Source of the DNA: JBNJGB01 sp051747385 | GTDB lineage: Bacteria > Myxococcota_A > UBA9042 > PHBI01 > JACKFB01 | Assembly: GCA_051747385.1 (NCBI GenBank) | Contig: JBNJGB010000013.1 | Span: 1 to 64,000 of the forward strand | Direction: 5' to 3' | DNA length: 64,000 nucleotides | Part shown: in pieces, positions 36,562 to 47,313 of the stretch | Layout of the letters: each line of letters opens with the position of its first letter | Position numbering within the stretch: the first letter of the stretch is position 1 | Translations under genes and position numbers: made by a program | The notes under the pieces: model-generated | Told to the model about the DNA's origin: nothing | Seen by the model: only the letters and a program-made list of their open reading frames with translations | Database searches by the model: none

Positions 36562-38445
36562 ATGATGGCACGAACGACGGGATGGGGTGGCAGGCTCGCG
36601 GGCGCCGCGCTGGCGACGGGCCTCGTGCTCGCCGGGACCGCCCGGGCCGAGGTCACCGACGAGATGGAGGCGCGCGCCGTCTCGGCCCTGAAGCGCGGGG
36701 TGCGATCCGGGGACTTCTCGGCTCGCGCCACGGCGGTGGCGGGGCTCGGGCACGTGCCCCGCGCCGAGAAGAAGGAGGCCCTGAAGCTGGTGAAGGCCGC
36801 CCTGGAGGATCCCCAGTGGCAGGTCCGACGAGCCGCCATCGAGGCGCTCCTCGAGCTGAAGGACCGGAGCTGGAAGGAGGCCCTGGTGGAGGCCGTCCGC
36901 TCCCCGCGCCTGGATCCCGAGGACGAGGTGCTGCCGCTGCTGGGGCCGCTGGACACGCGGCAGGCGGTGGCGGTGCTGGACAAGGGCCTGTCCGGCGAGA
37001 AGGTGCCGAACGCCGCGGCCTGGGCGGACGCCCTCGCCGAGCACGGCGGAGAGCTGATGGTGGAGGCGTACGAGGATGCCCTCCGGTCCCGGAACGCCGA
37101 GGTGCGGAAGGCCTTCGCCGAGAAGCTCCCCGAGCTTCCCCTCGAGGACGCGGTGCCCCTGTACCGTGGGACGCTGCACGACCAGCCCGCCGAGGTGCAG
37201 CTCCGCGTCATCGAGCGCGTGACGGACGGGGCGGCGCTGGAGGACCGGGACTTCCTCGAGCGCCTGCTGCGCGAGAAGGACCCGGAGGTGCGTCTCCGGG
37301 CGGCCGCGGCGCTCGCCCGCACCGGCAACCCCAAGGGCAAGTCGATCCTGGTGAAGGCGGCCAAGGGCGACGATCCCGAGCGGCGCCTCGTCGCCCTGCG
37401 GGCACTGGAGGGCATCGCCTCCAAGGACCTCTTCGACGTCGCCAAGCCCATCGTCATGAACCCGGAGGCCCGCATCGAGGAGCTCCGGGCGGCCTACGCG
37501 ATCTACGCGGCGGTGGGCCACCCGAACCTGGCGAAGCACCTGGAGAAGCGAATGCTCTCCACGGACATCGAGCGCCGCGCGGCGGCCGTCCGGGTCATCG
37601 GAAGCATCGAGGGACGGGACGGCCTGGAGCGCCTCCACCGCCTCCTGGGCGACGGCTCCCGCCTGGTACGGAAGCAGGCGGCGCTGGCGGTCGGCGACCT
37701 CGCGAGCCCGCAGAGCATCGGGCCTCTCCGGCGGCGACTGGCCAACGAGACCGATCCGGAGGTCAAGCTCGCCCTCATCGAGTCCCTGGAGCGGATCCGC
37801 ACCCCGGAGATCGTGCCGGTCCTCCAGCAGTTCCTCTACGAGCCGACCGAGGAGGTCCGACTGGCGGTGCTCGACGCCCTGGAGGCGGTGCACCACCCGT
37901 CCACGGAGCCGCTCCTGGACCTCCTGCTTTCGGACCGCAGCCCGAAGGTGCGGCGCGGCGCCCTGCTCGCCCTCCTGGACCTGGGGCCCGAGGGTCAGCT
38001 CGACACCTTCCAGCAGTCGCTGACCTGGATCCCGCCGGAGAGCCTGGAGCCGCTCGTGAAGGAGCACGGAGAGGAGATGCTCCCGCACCTGAAGCTGGCG
38101 GTGCGCTCCGAGCGGGAGGACCTCCGGGAGGCGGCGGCGGACGCCCTGGTGCTCCTGCCCGAGCGCCTGCAGTCGGACGTCTACGAGGACCTCGTGCGGA
38201 AGGCCCGGCGCCCGGCCATGCGGGTGGCGGGCATCGAGGGCCTCGTGGAGACCCGCGGCAAGGGCGCCCGGGACCTCCTGGTGGAGCTGACCTCGAAGGA
38301 CGAGGATCTGGCCGTGCGGGTCGCCGCCATCCACGCCCTCGGCCACGTGGGCGGGAAGGATCTCGCCCCTCGCCTGTTCGAGCTGACGGACGATCTGCAC
38401 GAGGAGGTGCGGATCGCCGCGTCCGCGTCCCTGCTGCATCTCTGA
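36562..38445 (+). CDS. exported HEAT-repeat protein
   Basis: This 627-residue protein begins with a signal peptide (cleavage after ARA near 29) and is made almost entirely of HEAT-type helical repeats, e.g. ALEDPQWQVRRAAIEALLEL, EKDPEVRLRAAAALARTGNP, GDGSRLVRKQAALAVGDLAS, DRSPKVRRGALLALLDLG and KDEDLAVRVAAIHALGHVGG. Such solenoids bind other proteins; the partner is unknown. GGGAGG precedes the ATG pair. TTGACA at 36504-36509 may be a -35 box, but the matching -10 is poor. The next gene encodes a lipoprotein with a von Willebrand-like fold. Confidence 0.78.
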   Translation: MMARTTGWGGRLAGAALATGLVLAGTARAEVTDEMEARAVSALKRGVRSGDFSARATAVAGLGHVPRAEKKEALKLVKAALEDPQWQVRRAAIEALLELKDRSWKEALVEAVRSPRLDPEDEVLPLLGPLDTRQAVAVLDKGLSGEKVPNAAAWADALAEHGGELMVEAYEDALRSRNAEVRKAFAEKLPELPLEDAVPLYRGTLHDQPAEVQLRVIERVTDGAALEDRDFLERLLREKDPEVRLRAAAALARTGNPKGKSILVKAAKGDDPERRLVALRALEGIASKDLFDVAKPIVMNPEARIEELRAAYAIYAAVGHPNLAKHLEKRMLSTDIERRAAAVRVIGSIEGRDGLERLHRLLGDGSRLVRKQAALAVGDLASPQSIGPLRRRLANETDPEVKLALIESLERIRTPEIVPVLQQFLYEPTEEVRLAVLDALEAVHHPSTEPLLDLLLSDRSPKVRRGALLALLDLGPEGQLDTFQQSLTWIPPESLEPLVKEHGEEMLPHLKLAVRSEREDLREAAADALVLLPERLQSDVYEDLVRKARRPAMRVAGIEGLVETRGKGARDLLVELTSKDEDLAVRVAAIHALGHVGGKDLAPRLFELTDDLHEEVRIAASASLLHL

Positions 38446-38478
38446 GCCGCGTCCCCGCGCGCAGGCGCCGGCGCCGGA

Positions 38479-38508
38479 TTGGCACCGACGCCCGCGTCGA
38501 CGTATCCT
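38479..38508 (+). promoter_or_regulatory. candidate sigma-70-type promoter of the von Willebrand-like lipoprotein gene
   Basis: TTGGCA (38479-38484) and TATCCT (38503-38508) are 18 bases apart, 52 bases before the ATG at 38561. The gene carries CTGGAGG before its start. Confidence 0.4.
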
Positions 38509-38560
38509 GCGGACCGGTCGCGGAACCGGCGAGGGCGACACCCCCTGGAGGATTGACCCG

Positions 38561-40504
38561 ATGCGAACGACCCGTACGGCGATTGGAGCCTGCCTCCTGG
38601 TGGGCGCCTTCGCGCTCGGAGCCTGCAACGACGTCCCGGTCGCGGGCCTGGAGAAGAGCTTCACCCTCAAGGTCGAGGAGAGCACGGGCACCGGCGACCC
38701 CGTGAAGATCGACTTCCTGTGGGTCGTCGACAACTCCACGTCCATGTCCCAGGAGCAGGTCTCGCTCGCGGACAACTTCGGCACGTTCACGGAGATCCTG
38801 ACCGAGCAGTTCGAGCTGGATCCGCGGCTCGCAGTGACCACCATGGACATGCAGTGCGACCCAGCCGTGACGGGGACGGCGGCCAAGGGAGTGTTCAACA
38901 CGACGCCGGCCACGTCGTTCACGCCGGCCGCCTGGGAGAGCGTACCGAAGGTCTGCACGACGAATTCGGACTGCGCGGGTCTCGACTGTTCGGAGTTCGG
39001 CAAGTGCGACGGGCCCCCGGGCGAGTGGGTCTGCGACGGACCGGACGCTGTGTGCATCACCAACCCCAACGGCTCCATCAACTCCTCCTGCGTCAGGCGG
39101 TGCGAGAGCGACGAGGAGTGTCAGGCCGTGTTCGGCGACAGCCGATACGAGTGCCAGATCATCGGGGGTACCAGCGGTTGTCTGCTCCCGCCGCGAACGG
39201 AGGAGTGCCCGGCGAGCGTGGGCCCGATCCTCGGCTCCGAGGATCTCGACCTGTTCTCCTGCCTGGCCACGGTGGGTATGAACCAGGAGAGCTGCTTCGA
39301 CTATGAGCAGGGCATGGCCTCGGCGCTGGCGGCCGTCGATCCGAACGGGCCGAACGCGGAGTCCTTGAACTGCACGGCAGAGCAGGAGGAGGCCGGCGAG
39401 TGCAAGCGGTTCCTCCGCGACGACGCCTACCTGGTCATCGTCTTCGTCACCGACGAGGACGACTGCTCGTCGGTCACGCCCAACGCGATCGCCTTCGAGA
39501 ATCAGGAGACGTGTGCCCTCCTGGCCACTCAGGCCGAGGGCGGCCCCCTGGTGCCGGTGAGCCACTACGTGAACCGGTTCAAGTCCGTGAAGCGAGACCC
39601 GGCGCGAGTGATCATCGCGTCCATCGCGGGTGACGCCGTCGAGGACGTGGATGCCGCGCCTTCTGTCGATCACGTCGATCCGCCCGAGACGTGCGACCTT
39701 CTGGCGACCTGCGACGAGCTCGAGGAGGTGGAGGCCGCGTGTGAGACGTGGAGGTCGCCTCCGACCCCATGCGAGGGCCTGCCGACTCCACCGGAAGAGT
39801 GCGCAGATCTCCAGGCACTCCAGCAGACGTGTGACCTCCTCGATGACGCTCCAGCCGGCTGCGGACTCCCGGACACCCGCCCGTCGGTCTGTGACACGCT
39901 CGCCGACTCCCGGGCCGCCTGCACCGAGCCCGTGAATGCTCGCAGCCTGGCCTTTCGGTGCACGTGCTCCGGGCTCGTCGACGACTACCCCGCGGCGAGT
40001 TCTCAGCGTGCCTGCTACGTCGCATCGAAGTCGAACCCCTTCGAGTGCTTTCAGACGACCAAGATCTGCTCCTCCCCGAGCGGCCAGGCGGACTGGGGCG
40101 CCCGGTACTTCGACCTGGCGGCGCGGTTCGGACAGAACGGCGTATCCACGAACATCTGCTCCGCCGAGGGCATCGGCCCGGCCCTGGACCAGATCGCGGA
40201 CCAGATCATTCGCGTCGTGAGCCAGGTCTGCCTGCCGCGGCCGGTGCTGGACCTGGATACCCTCGAGGTCCGGAAGACCCTCATCGACCCCGACACCGGC
40301 GACCCGCAGATCGACCCGGACACCGGTGAGCCGGCGACGGTCCTCCTGACCCGGGTGGACGAGCAGCCCACCGAGGGCACCGACGAGTACCGCATCGGCC
40401 CCGGCGGCGAGGACTGCGAGCAGGCGATCACCTTCGGCGACCCGCCGGGCCCCGGCGAGGAGGTGATCATCGAGTACAAGGGCGATCCGGGCTTCGGCCA
40501 GTAG
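38561..40504 (+). CDS. Cys-rich von Willebrand factor A-like lipoprotein
   Basis: This 647-residue protein has a lipobox (LGAC, Cys22) and a von Willebrand A-like domain with the metal-site motif DxSxS at 57-61 (FLWVVDNSTSMSQEQ). It holds many Cys residues: one set near 125-215 (CESDEECQAV, CDGPDAVC) and a second run near 375-480 (CDLLATCDELEEVEAACETW, CEGLPTPPEECADL, CDLLDDAPAGCGL), likely disulfide-linked outside the cytoplasm. FVTDEDDCSSVTPNA probably belongs to the A domain. The C-terminal end has an acidic DPDTGDPQIDPDTGEP segment. Similar lipoproteins are numerous in myxobacteria; the ligand is unknown. Confidence 0.75.
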   Translation: MRTTRTAIGACLLVGAFALGACNDVPVAGLEKSFTLKVEESTGTGDPVKIDFLWVVDNSTSMSQEQVSLADNFGTFTEILTEQFELDPRLAVTTMDMQCDPAVTGTAAKGVFNTTPATSFTPAAWESVPKVCTTNSDCAGLDCSEFGKCDGPPGEWVCDGPDAVCITNPNGSINSSCVRRCESDEECQAVFGDSRYECQIIGGTSGCLLPPRTEECPASVGPILGSEDLDLFSCLATVGMNQESCFDYEQGMASALAAVDPNGPNAESLNCTAEQEEAGECKRFLRDDAYLVIVFVTDEDDCSSVTPNAIAFENQETCALLATQAEGGPLVPVSHYVNRFKSVKRDPARVIIASIAGDAVEDVDAAPSVDHVDPPETCDLLATCDELEEVEAACETWRSPPTPCEGLPTPPEECADLQALQQTCDLLDDAPAGCGLPDTRPSVCDTLADSRAACTEPVNARSLAFRCTCSGLVDDYPAASSQRACYVASKSNPFECFQTTKICSSPSGQADWGARYFDLAARFGQNGVSTNICSAEGIGPALDQIADQIIRVVSQVCLPRPVLDLDTLEVRKTLIDPDTGDPQIDPDTGEPATVLLTRVDEQPTEGTDEYRIGPGGEDCEQAITFGDPPGPGEEVIIEYKGDPGFGQ

Positions 40505-40558
40505 TCCCCGGATCCGGGGAGTCGACGCCCGGTGCGCCGGGCGCTACCATCCGCCGCG

Positions 40559-43171
40559 ATGTCTACGCCCCACCCTGCCCGACTCCCGGCCGCCCTCCTC
40601 GTGCTCGCGCTCCTCGCGGGATGCGGGGGCGCCACGGTCGAGGTCCAGTCCGAGCGCGGGACCGGCGCCACCCTGGAGGTGGTGAACCGCACGGAGGAGG
40701 CCATGGTCGTGGCGGTCCGCGGCCGCGAAGAGGGGATCGTCCCGTCGGAGTCACGGGCGCGCTTCCGGTGGCTCCGGGCGGGCGAGGCGACCGTGACGGC
40801 CCGCCCGCGCTACGAGGAGCCGGACGGGGAGGGCCCGCCCATCGCCGATCGCGTGACCCTGGCCGACGGCGAGACGACTCCCTTTGTCCTGCCGGGTCCG
40901 CGGCCGACACCCCCTCCCCTGTCGACTCTGGAGGTGGGCAACGCCCTGCCGGACGCGGTGGTGGTGCACCTCGACGACGAGCGCCTCGGCCGCGTCCTCG
41001 CCGGGGATCAGCGCACGTTCCGCGACGTGCCGTCGGGGTCCCGCACCGTCGTGGCCGTCGAGCCCGACACCGGGCTGCGGCTGGAGGAGGAGATCGCCCT
41101 CCCGGAGGACGGGCTGCTCTCCTGGACCGCGGAGACGGCACTCGGGACCCTCACCGTCTTCAACGAGGGCGACGAGCCGGTGCAGCTCTACCTGGACGGC
41201 CGCGCCCGGGATCGGATCGCCCCCGGGGAGCGCGCCGTGTTCGAGCGGATCCCGGCGGGCCCCCACGAGCTGGTGGCCCATGGGCTCCGGTCGGACCTGG
41301 AGCGCCACCACCGGATCACCCTGGACGCCGACGTCCCCCACGAGTGGCACCTGGAGACCGAGCGCGCCGCGGTGACCGTGGTGAACGCTACCGGCGAGCC
41401 CCTCGAGGTGACGCTGCCCACGAGCGCCGAGGCCGGGGGCGGCGTCGTGCTCACCCTGGCTCCCGGGGAGGAGCACACCCTCGAGGATCGGCCGGCCGGG
41501 GAGATGATCCTCGAGGCGCGGGGCGAGGAGACGGGCCTCCCCTACGACGACCGCATCCGCCTGGTGGCGGGCCGCCACCTGGAGTGGGTCATCCGTCCGG
41601 CGCGCGTAGCCGTCCGCGTCGAGAACCACACGAGCCACACCCTGGTCGTCCGGGCCGAGGGCTATCGCCGAGGCCGGGTCCGGCCAGGGGGGCACCTCCT
41701 GGTGGGCGATCTTCCGCCGAAGCCGGTCCAGGTGGTCGCCACGAGCGAGGAGGGCTCCAGCGTCCACCGCCGGATCGTCGAGCCGGGCCGGGATCGCGCC
41801 GCGGTGTGGCGCATCGAGACCGCCACGTCCGCCGTCCAGGTGGTCAACGAGCGCCGCGAGGCCGTCACCGTGTTCGCCGACTCGCGCCGCCTGGGAATCG
41901 TGCCGGCGCAGTCGACCGTGACCCTGACGGGCCTCGAGGTCGGCGAGCGGCTCCTGGAGGCCGTCGGCGACCGCGGGCAGCGTGTCGGCCGAAGCCGCCG
42001 GGCGATCCTGGAGGGGGAGGCCACCCGCTGGGTCCTCGAGGATCCCCGCGGGACCCTGGTGCTCACGAACGACTCCGGAGAGCCCCTGAAGGTCCAGGGG
42101 CGCCTCGCCAGTCAGCAGGCCCGGGTGGCTCCGGACCAGCGGGTTCTCTATCACCTGAAGGCGGGCCGGGCCCGGCTGCGGGTGGTGGGCCAGGAGAGCG
42201 CTCTCCCGTACACGCGGACCGTCGACATCCCCCGCGGCGGCGTGATCGAGTGGGAGATCCGGCCGGCCCGGGGCGCCCTGGAGGTGATCAACGCCCTGGA
42301 CGAGGCCATCCACCTGGAGCTGGACGACCGGGCGCACGGCCGGGTGGCCCCGGGAGGGCGCCGCGTGATCGACGGGCTCCCGCCGGGGGCGCATCGGCTG
42401 CGCGCCAAGGGCGAGACGAGCCGGCGCGTGCGGACGGTGAAGCGCATGGTGCCGCCGGAGGGGATCGCCCGATGGCGGGTGTCCCCGCGCCCGGCCCGGC
42501 TGATGGTGTTCAACGACACGGTGGAGCCGATCTACGTGTACCTGGACGATCGGCCGTACGGGCGTGTGGAGGCCGAGGCCCGGAAGGGCTTCGGGGCGCT
42601 GCCTCGGGGCCGTCGGTCCCTGGACGCGGTCGGGATACGCACCGGGTGGACCTACACAGTCGACCTGGAGCTGCAGGACGGCGGCACCAGCACCGTGCAC
42701 GTCCCCTCCCCCACCGCCGTGCTGGTGGTGGACAACCAGTCGGGCGAGGCCCAGCGGGTGGAGGTGGACGGCGAGGAGTACGGCGAGATCCCGGAGGGCG
42801 GCCTCGACGAGGCCATCCCGATCCCCACCGGCGAGCGGCGCGTGTTCTTCGAGGGCGCGCGGACCGGCCGCGCCTGGTCGGTGTCTCTCCAGGTCCGCCC
42901 GTCCCAGACCATCCCGCTGACCGTGCCGCCGTCCACCGCCCGCCTCGTCGTCGTCAACCGCACCGAGCGCGCCCTCCGGGTGCGCCTCGACGACGAGGAC
43001 CTGGGCCTGCTCGCCGCCGGCGAGAGCCTCGTGCGGGAGGACGTCGAGCCGGACACGCACCGCTTGGAGGCCCGCGCCCCGGACGGGACCGTCACCCACC
43101 GGGAGCGCCGCGTCATCCGGCGCGGCCGCACCGACACCTGGGTCCTCGCCGCCCCACCCGCCGGGGAGTAA
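40559..43171 (+). CDS. lipoprotein of eleven tandem beta-sandwich-like repeats
   Basis: This 870-residue protein has a lipoprotein signal (LALLAGCGG) and then nothing but about eleven repeats of ~70-80 residues. Each follows the pattern 'xLxVxNxxxExxxVxxDxRxxGxVxPGxxxxxxxLPxGxxxLxAxG'; clear examples are LTVFNEGDEPVQLYLDGRAR, LEVINALDEAIHLELDDRAH and LMVFNDTVEPIYVYLDDRPY. The layout is like PEGA-type surface repeats (beta-sandwich units that contact polysaccharide or protein). No enzyme motif is present. It starts at ATG 40559, just after the preceding lipoprotein gene (54 bases). Confidence 0.75.
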   Translation: MSTPHPARLPAALLVLALLAGCGGATVEVQSERGTGATLEVVNRTEEAMVVAVRGREEGIVPSESRARFRWLRAGEATVTARPRYEEPDGEGPPIADRVTLADGETTPFVLPGPRPTPPPLSTLEVGNALPDAVVVHLDDERLGRVLAGDQRTFRDVPSGSRTVVAVEPDTGLRLEEEIALPEDGLLSWTAETALGTLTVFNEGDEPVQLYLDGRARDRIAPGERAVFERIPAGPHELVAHGLRSDLERHHRITLDADVPHEWHLETERAAVTVVNATGEPLEVTLPTSAEAGGGVVLTLAPGEEHTLEDRPAGEMILEARGEETGLPYDDRIRLVAGRHLEWVIRPARVAVRVENHTSHTLVVRAEGYRRGRVRPGGHLLVGDLPPKPVQVVATSEEGSSVHRRIVEPGRDRAAVWRIETATSAVQVVNERREAVTVFADSRRLGIVPAQSTVTLTGLEVGERLLEAVGDRGQRVGRSRRAILEGEATRWVLEDPRGTLVLTNDSGEPLKVQGRLASQQARVAPDQRVLYHLKAGRARLRVVGQESALPYTRTVDIPRGGVIEWEIRPARGALEVINALDEAIHLELDDRAHGRVAPGGRRVIDGLPPGAHRLRAKGETSRRVRTVKRMVPPEGIARWRVSPRPARLMVFNDTVEPIYVYLDDRPYGRVEAEARKGFGALPRGRRSLDAVGIRTGWTYTVDLELQDGGTSTVHVPSPTAVLVVDNQSGEAQRVEVDGEEYGEIPEGGLDEAIPIPTGERRVFFEGARTGRAWSVSLQVRPSQTIPLTVPPSTARLVVVNRTERALRVRLDDEDLGLLAAGESLVREDVEPDTHRLEARAPDGTVTHRERRVIRRGRTDTWVLAAPPAGE

Positions 43172-43205
43172 CCACCTCGCCTCGGTCGAGCGGACCCCGG
43201 ACGGG

Positions 43206-43289
43206 TTGACCGCGCCCCGCTCGGGTCTACCTTGCCCCTCGCGGCGACCTCGGATCGCCGGTTGACCGGGCGCGGACCGGGATTAAGGT
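43206..43289 (+). promoter_or_regulatory. two candidate sigma-70-type promoters before dnaK
   Basis: P1: TTGACC 43206-43211, 16-base spacer, TACCTT 43228-43233. P2: TTGACC 43262-43267, 16-base spacer, TAAGGT 43284-43289. Neither a sigma-32 consensus nor a CIRCE inverted repeat is visible upstream of dnaK, so heat control, if any, uses another route. Confidence 0.42.
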
Positions 43290-43376
43290 CCGACCCACGG
43301 AATCGCGACAGCGCACGGACGGAGGAACTCGGCCGGCGCGTGGCGCCGCCAGCCCAGCCAGAAGGGGAGATTCGCG

Positions 43377-45272
<1,896 letters not shown>

Positions 45273-45353
45273 CCCGAGGTGATGCGTCCGGGCACCCCGT
45301 GAGGCGTCCCGGGCGCTTCCCCCTACCCGCCCGCTTCGATAGGGTGGCGGCCC

Positions 45354-45668
45354 ATGGAGGGTCGCCACCTTTTTTCGTTGGGGATGCTGCTCGCCGCGCT
45401 CTGTCTCGCGCCGGGCTGCGGCACCGGCGCGGGCTCCGGGACGCCCTGCACGAGGTCCGCGGGCTGCCCGGCCGGCGAGAACTGCATCCTCGTCTCGTGC
45501 AACGCCAGCACGGCCACGTGCGAGGCGCTATGCGAGGAGGACGACGACTGCACCGGCGGCTTCGACACGTCGCCCTCGGGCGCGGCGTGCGTGTCGCCGG
45601 ACGTGGCGGCCTGTCCCGCGCGGCACACCCCCGACCAGGGCCTGAGCGCGGGCTACTGCGTGGAGTGA
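45354..45668 (+). CDS. small Cys-rich lipoprotein
   Basis: This 104-residue protein has a lipobox LAPGC (Cys22) and then ten or more Cys residues in a single module (CPAGENCILVSCNASTATC, CEEDDDCTGG, ACVSPDVAAC, AGYCVE). It closely resembles a stretch inside the giant FG-GAP lipoprotein (29885-30110), so it is a free-standing version of the same domain. The ATG follows a TAGGGT -10-like box (45338-45343) by only ten bases, so the message may be leaderless. It overlaps the 3' end of the convergent hutH gene by 16 bases. Confidence 0.65.
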   Translation: MEGRHLFSLGMLLAALCLAPGCGTGAGSGTPCTRSAGCPAGENCILVSCNASTATCEALCEEDDDCTGGFDTSPSGAACVSPDVAACPARHTPDQGLSAGYCVE

Positions 45669-47218
45669 TCGCCGCCGGCCGTGGCGGCCAGCAGCGCACC
45701 CGACCGCAGGAGGCCCCGCGCGGCGGCGAAGTCCCGGTGGAACGGGCGATCCTCGTGCACCGGCTGGACCACCTCGCCCAGCTTCGCGGCGGCGGCGGCG
45801 ACGCCGCGGCCCGGCCTGAGCCCGCGCTGGCGGATGCCCTCCCCGGCCACCACGGCCTCGATGGCCAGCACGTGCTCCAGGTGCTCCACCACGACGGCGA
45901 AGTGCCGCGCCGCGGTCATGCCCATGGAGACGTGGTCCTCCCGGTCGGCGGAGGTGGGGATGGAGTCGGCGCTCTTCGGGACGGACAGGGCCCGCGCCTC
46001 GCTCACGAGGGACGCCGCCGTGACCTGGGCCATCATGAACCCGCTGTTCAGGCCGGACTCCTCCGCGAGGAAGGGGGGCAGGCCGCGGTTCAGCGCCGGG
46101 TCGACGACCTGGGCGATGCGACGCTCGGAGATGGACGCCAGGTCCGCCACCGCCGCCGTCGCGGCGTCGAGGGCCGCGGCCACGGGCTGACCGTGGAAGT
46201 TGCCGCCCGACTGGATGCGCCCGTCCCGCAGCACCAGGGGGTTGTCCGTCGCCGCGTTCAGCTCCACCGAGAGCACCTGCCGGGCGAAGCCCAGGACGTC
46301 CCTCGCGGAGCCGTGCACCTGGGGCATGCAGCGGAGGGAGTACGCGTCCTGCACCTCGCCGCACCCCTCGTGGCTGGCGACGATGGCGCTGTCGGTGAGC
46401 AGGCTCCGCAGGTGGGCGGCGGACGCGAGCGCGCCGGGGTGCGGGCGGGCGGCGACGACCTCCTCGTCGAACGGCCGCACCGAGCCCTTCATGGCCTCCA
46501 GGGTCATGGCGCCCGTGACGTCCGCGCTCCGGACCAGGCGCGTGGCGCGCACGAGGGCCAGGGAGCCGACGGCGAGCATTCCCTGGGTCCCGTTGATGAG
46601 GGCCAGGCCCTCCTTGGCGCCGAGCCACAGGGGCTCCAGGCCGGCGCGGCGCAGGGCCTCGTCGCCCGGCAGGACCTCGCCCTCCACCTCCGCCTCGCCC
46701 TCCCCGATGAGGACCAGGGCCAGGTGTGCGAGGGGCGCGAGATCCCCGGACGCGCCCACGGAGCCCTTGGACGGGATCACCGGGTGCACGCCGGCGTTCA
46801 GCATGGCGAGGAGGAGCTCCACGACCCGCGGCCGGACCCCGGAGTAGCCCAGAGCCAGGACGTGGGCGCGGAGGAGCATCATCGCGCGGGTGCTCTCCCG
46901 GCCCAGGGCCTCCCCGACCCCGACCGCGTGGGAGCGCAACAGCCGGTGCTGCAACTCCGCGAGGTCGTGCGGAGGGATGCGCACCTCGGCGAGGGCGCCG
47001 AACCCCGTGTTGATGCCATAGGTGGCTCCGGCGCCCTCCACCAGGAGGTCCTCGACGGCGCGTCGCGCCCCCTCCAGGGCCGACCGGCCCCGCTCGCCCA
47101 GCACCGCGGGCGACCCGTGGATCGCCACGGCCGCCACGTCCTCGAGGGTCAGGGCGTCGCCCACCACCACGCGCGTCGGGGTCTCGCCGCTCGCTCCTCC
47201 GCTCGTCTGCTCACCCAT
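45653..47218 (-). CDS. hutH: histidine ammonia-lyase
   Basis: This 521-residue lyase deaminates L-histidine to urocanate. The Ala-Ser-Gly triad that self-cyclises to the MIO cofactor is at 156-158 (GSVGASGDLAPLAH), the catalytic Tyr is in TYGINTGFG (Tyr67), and the specificity pair reads Ser96-His97 in LLRSHAVGVGE, which is the histidine type rather than the tyrosine (HL) or phenylalanine (FL) type. Other hut genes are not in the window. It is divergent from the LeuB-like gene with 95 bases between, and its 3' end overlaps the small lipoprotein gene by 16 bases. Confidence 0.93.
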   Translation of the reverse strand: MGEQTSGGASGETPTRVVVGDALTLEDVAAVAIHGSPAVLGERGRSALEGARRAVEDLLVEGAGATYGINTGFGALAEVRIPPHDLAELQHRLLRSHAVGVGEALGRESTRAMMLLRAHVLALGYSGVRPRVVELLLAMLNAGVHPVIPSKGSVGASGDLAPLAHLALVLIGEGEAEVEGEVLPGDEALRRAGLEPLWLGAKEGLALINGTQGMLAVGSLALVRATRLVRSADVTGAMTLEAMKGSVRPFDEEVVAARPHPGALASAAHLRSLLTDSAIVASHEGCGEVQDAYSLRCMPQVHGSARDVLGFARQVLSVELNAATDNPLVLRDGRIQSGGNFHGQPVAAALDAATAAVADLASISERRIAQVVDPALNRGLPPFLAEESGLNSGFMMAQVTAASLVSEARALSVPKSADSIPTSADREDHVSMGMTAARHFAVVVEHLEHVLAIEAVVAGEGIRQRGLRPGRGVAAAAAKLGEVVQPVHEDRPFHRDFAAARGLLRSGALLAATAGGDHSTQ

Positions 47219-47313
47219 GGGCGGAGCATGGAGCGGAGCGGCCGCGGAGGCAACTGTCGACGGGGGCCCACCCGCCCGCTAAGGTGGCCGCCGCGCGACG
47301 AAGGAGGCTCGAC

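Noticed and set aside
43172..43376. CIRCE or sigma-32 control element upstream of dnaK
   Set aside because: No TTAGCACTC inverted repeat or CTTGAA/CCCCAT pair was found.
45653..47218. Tyrosine or phenylalanine ammonia-lyase
   Set aside because: The specificity pair is Ser-His, as in histidine ammonia-lyases.
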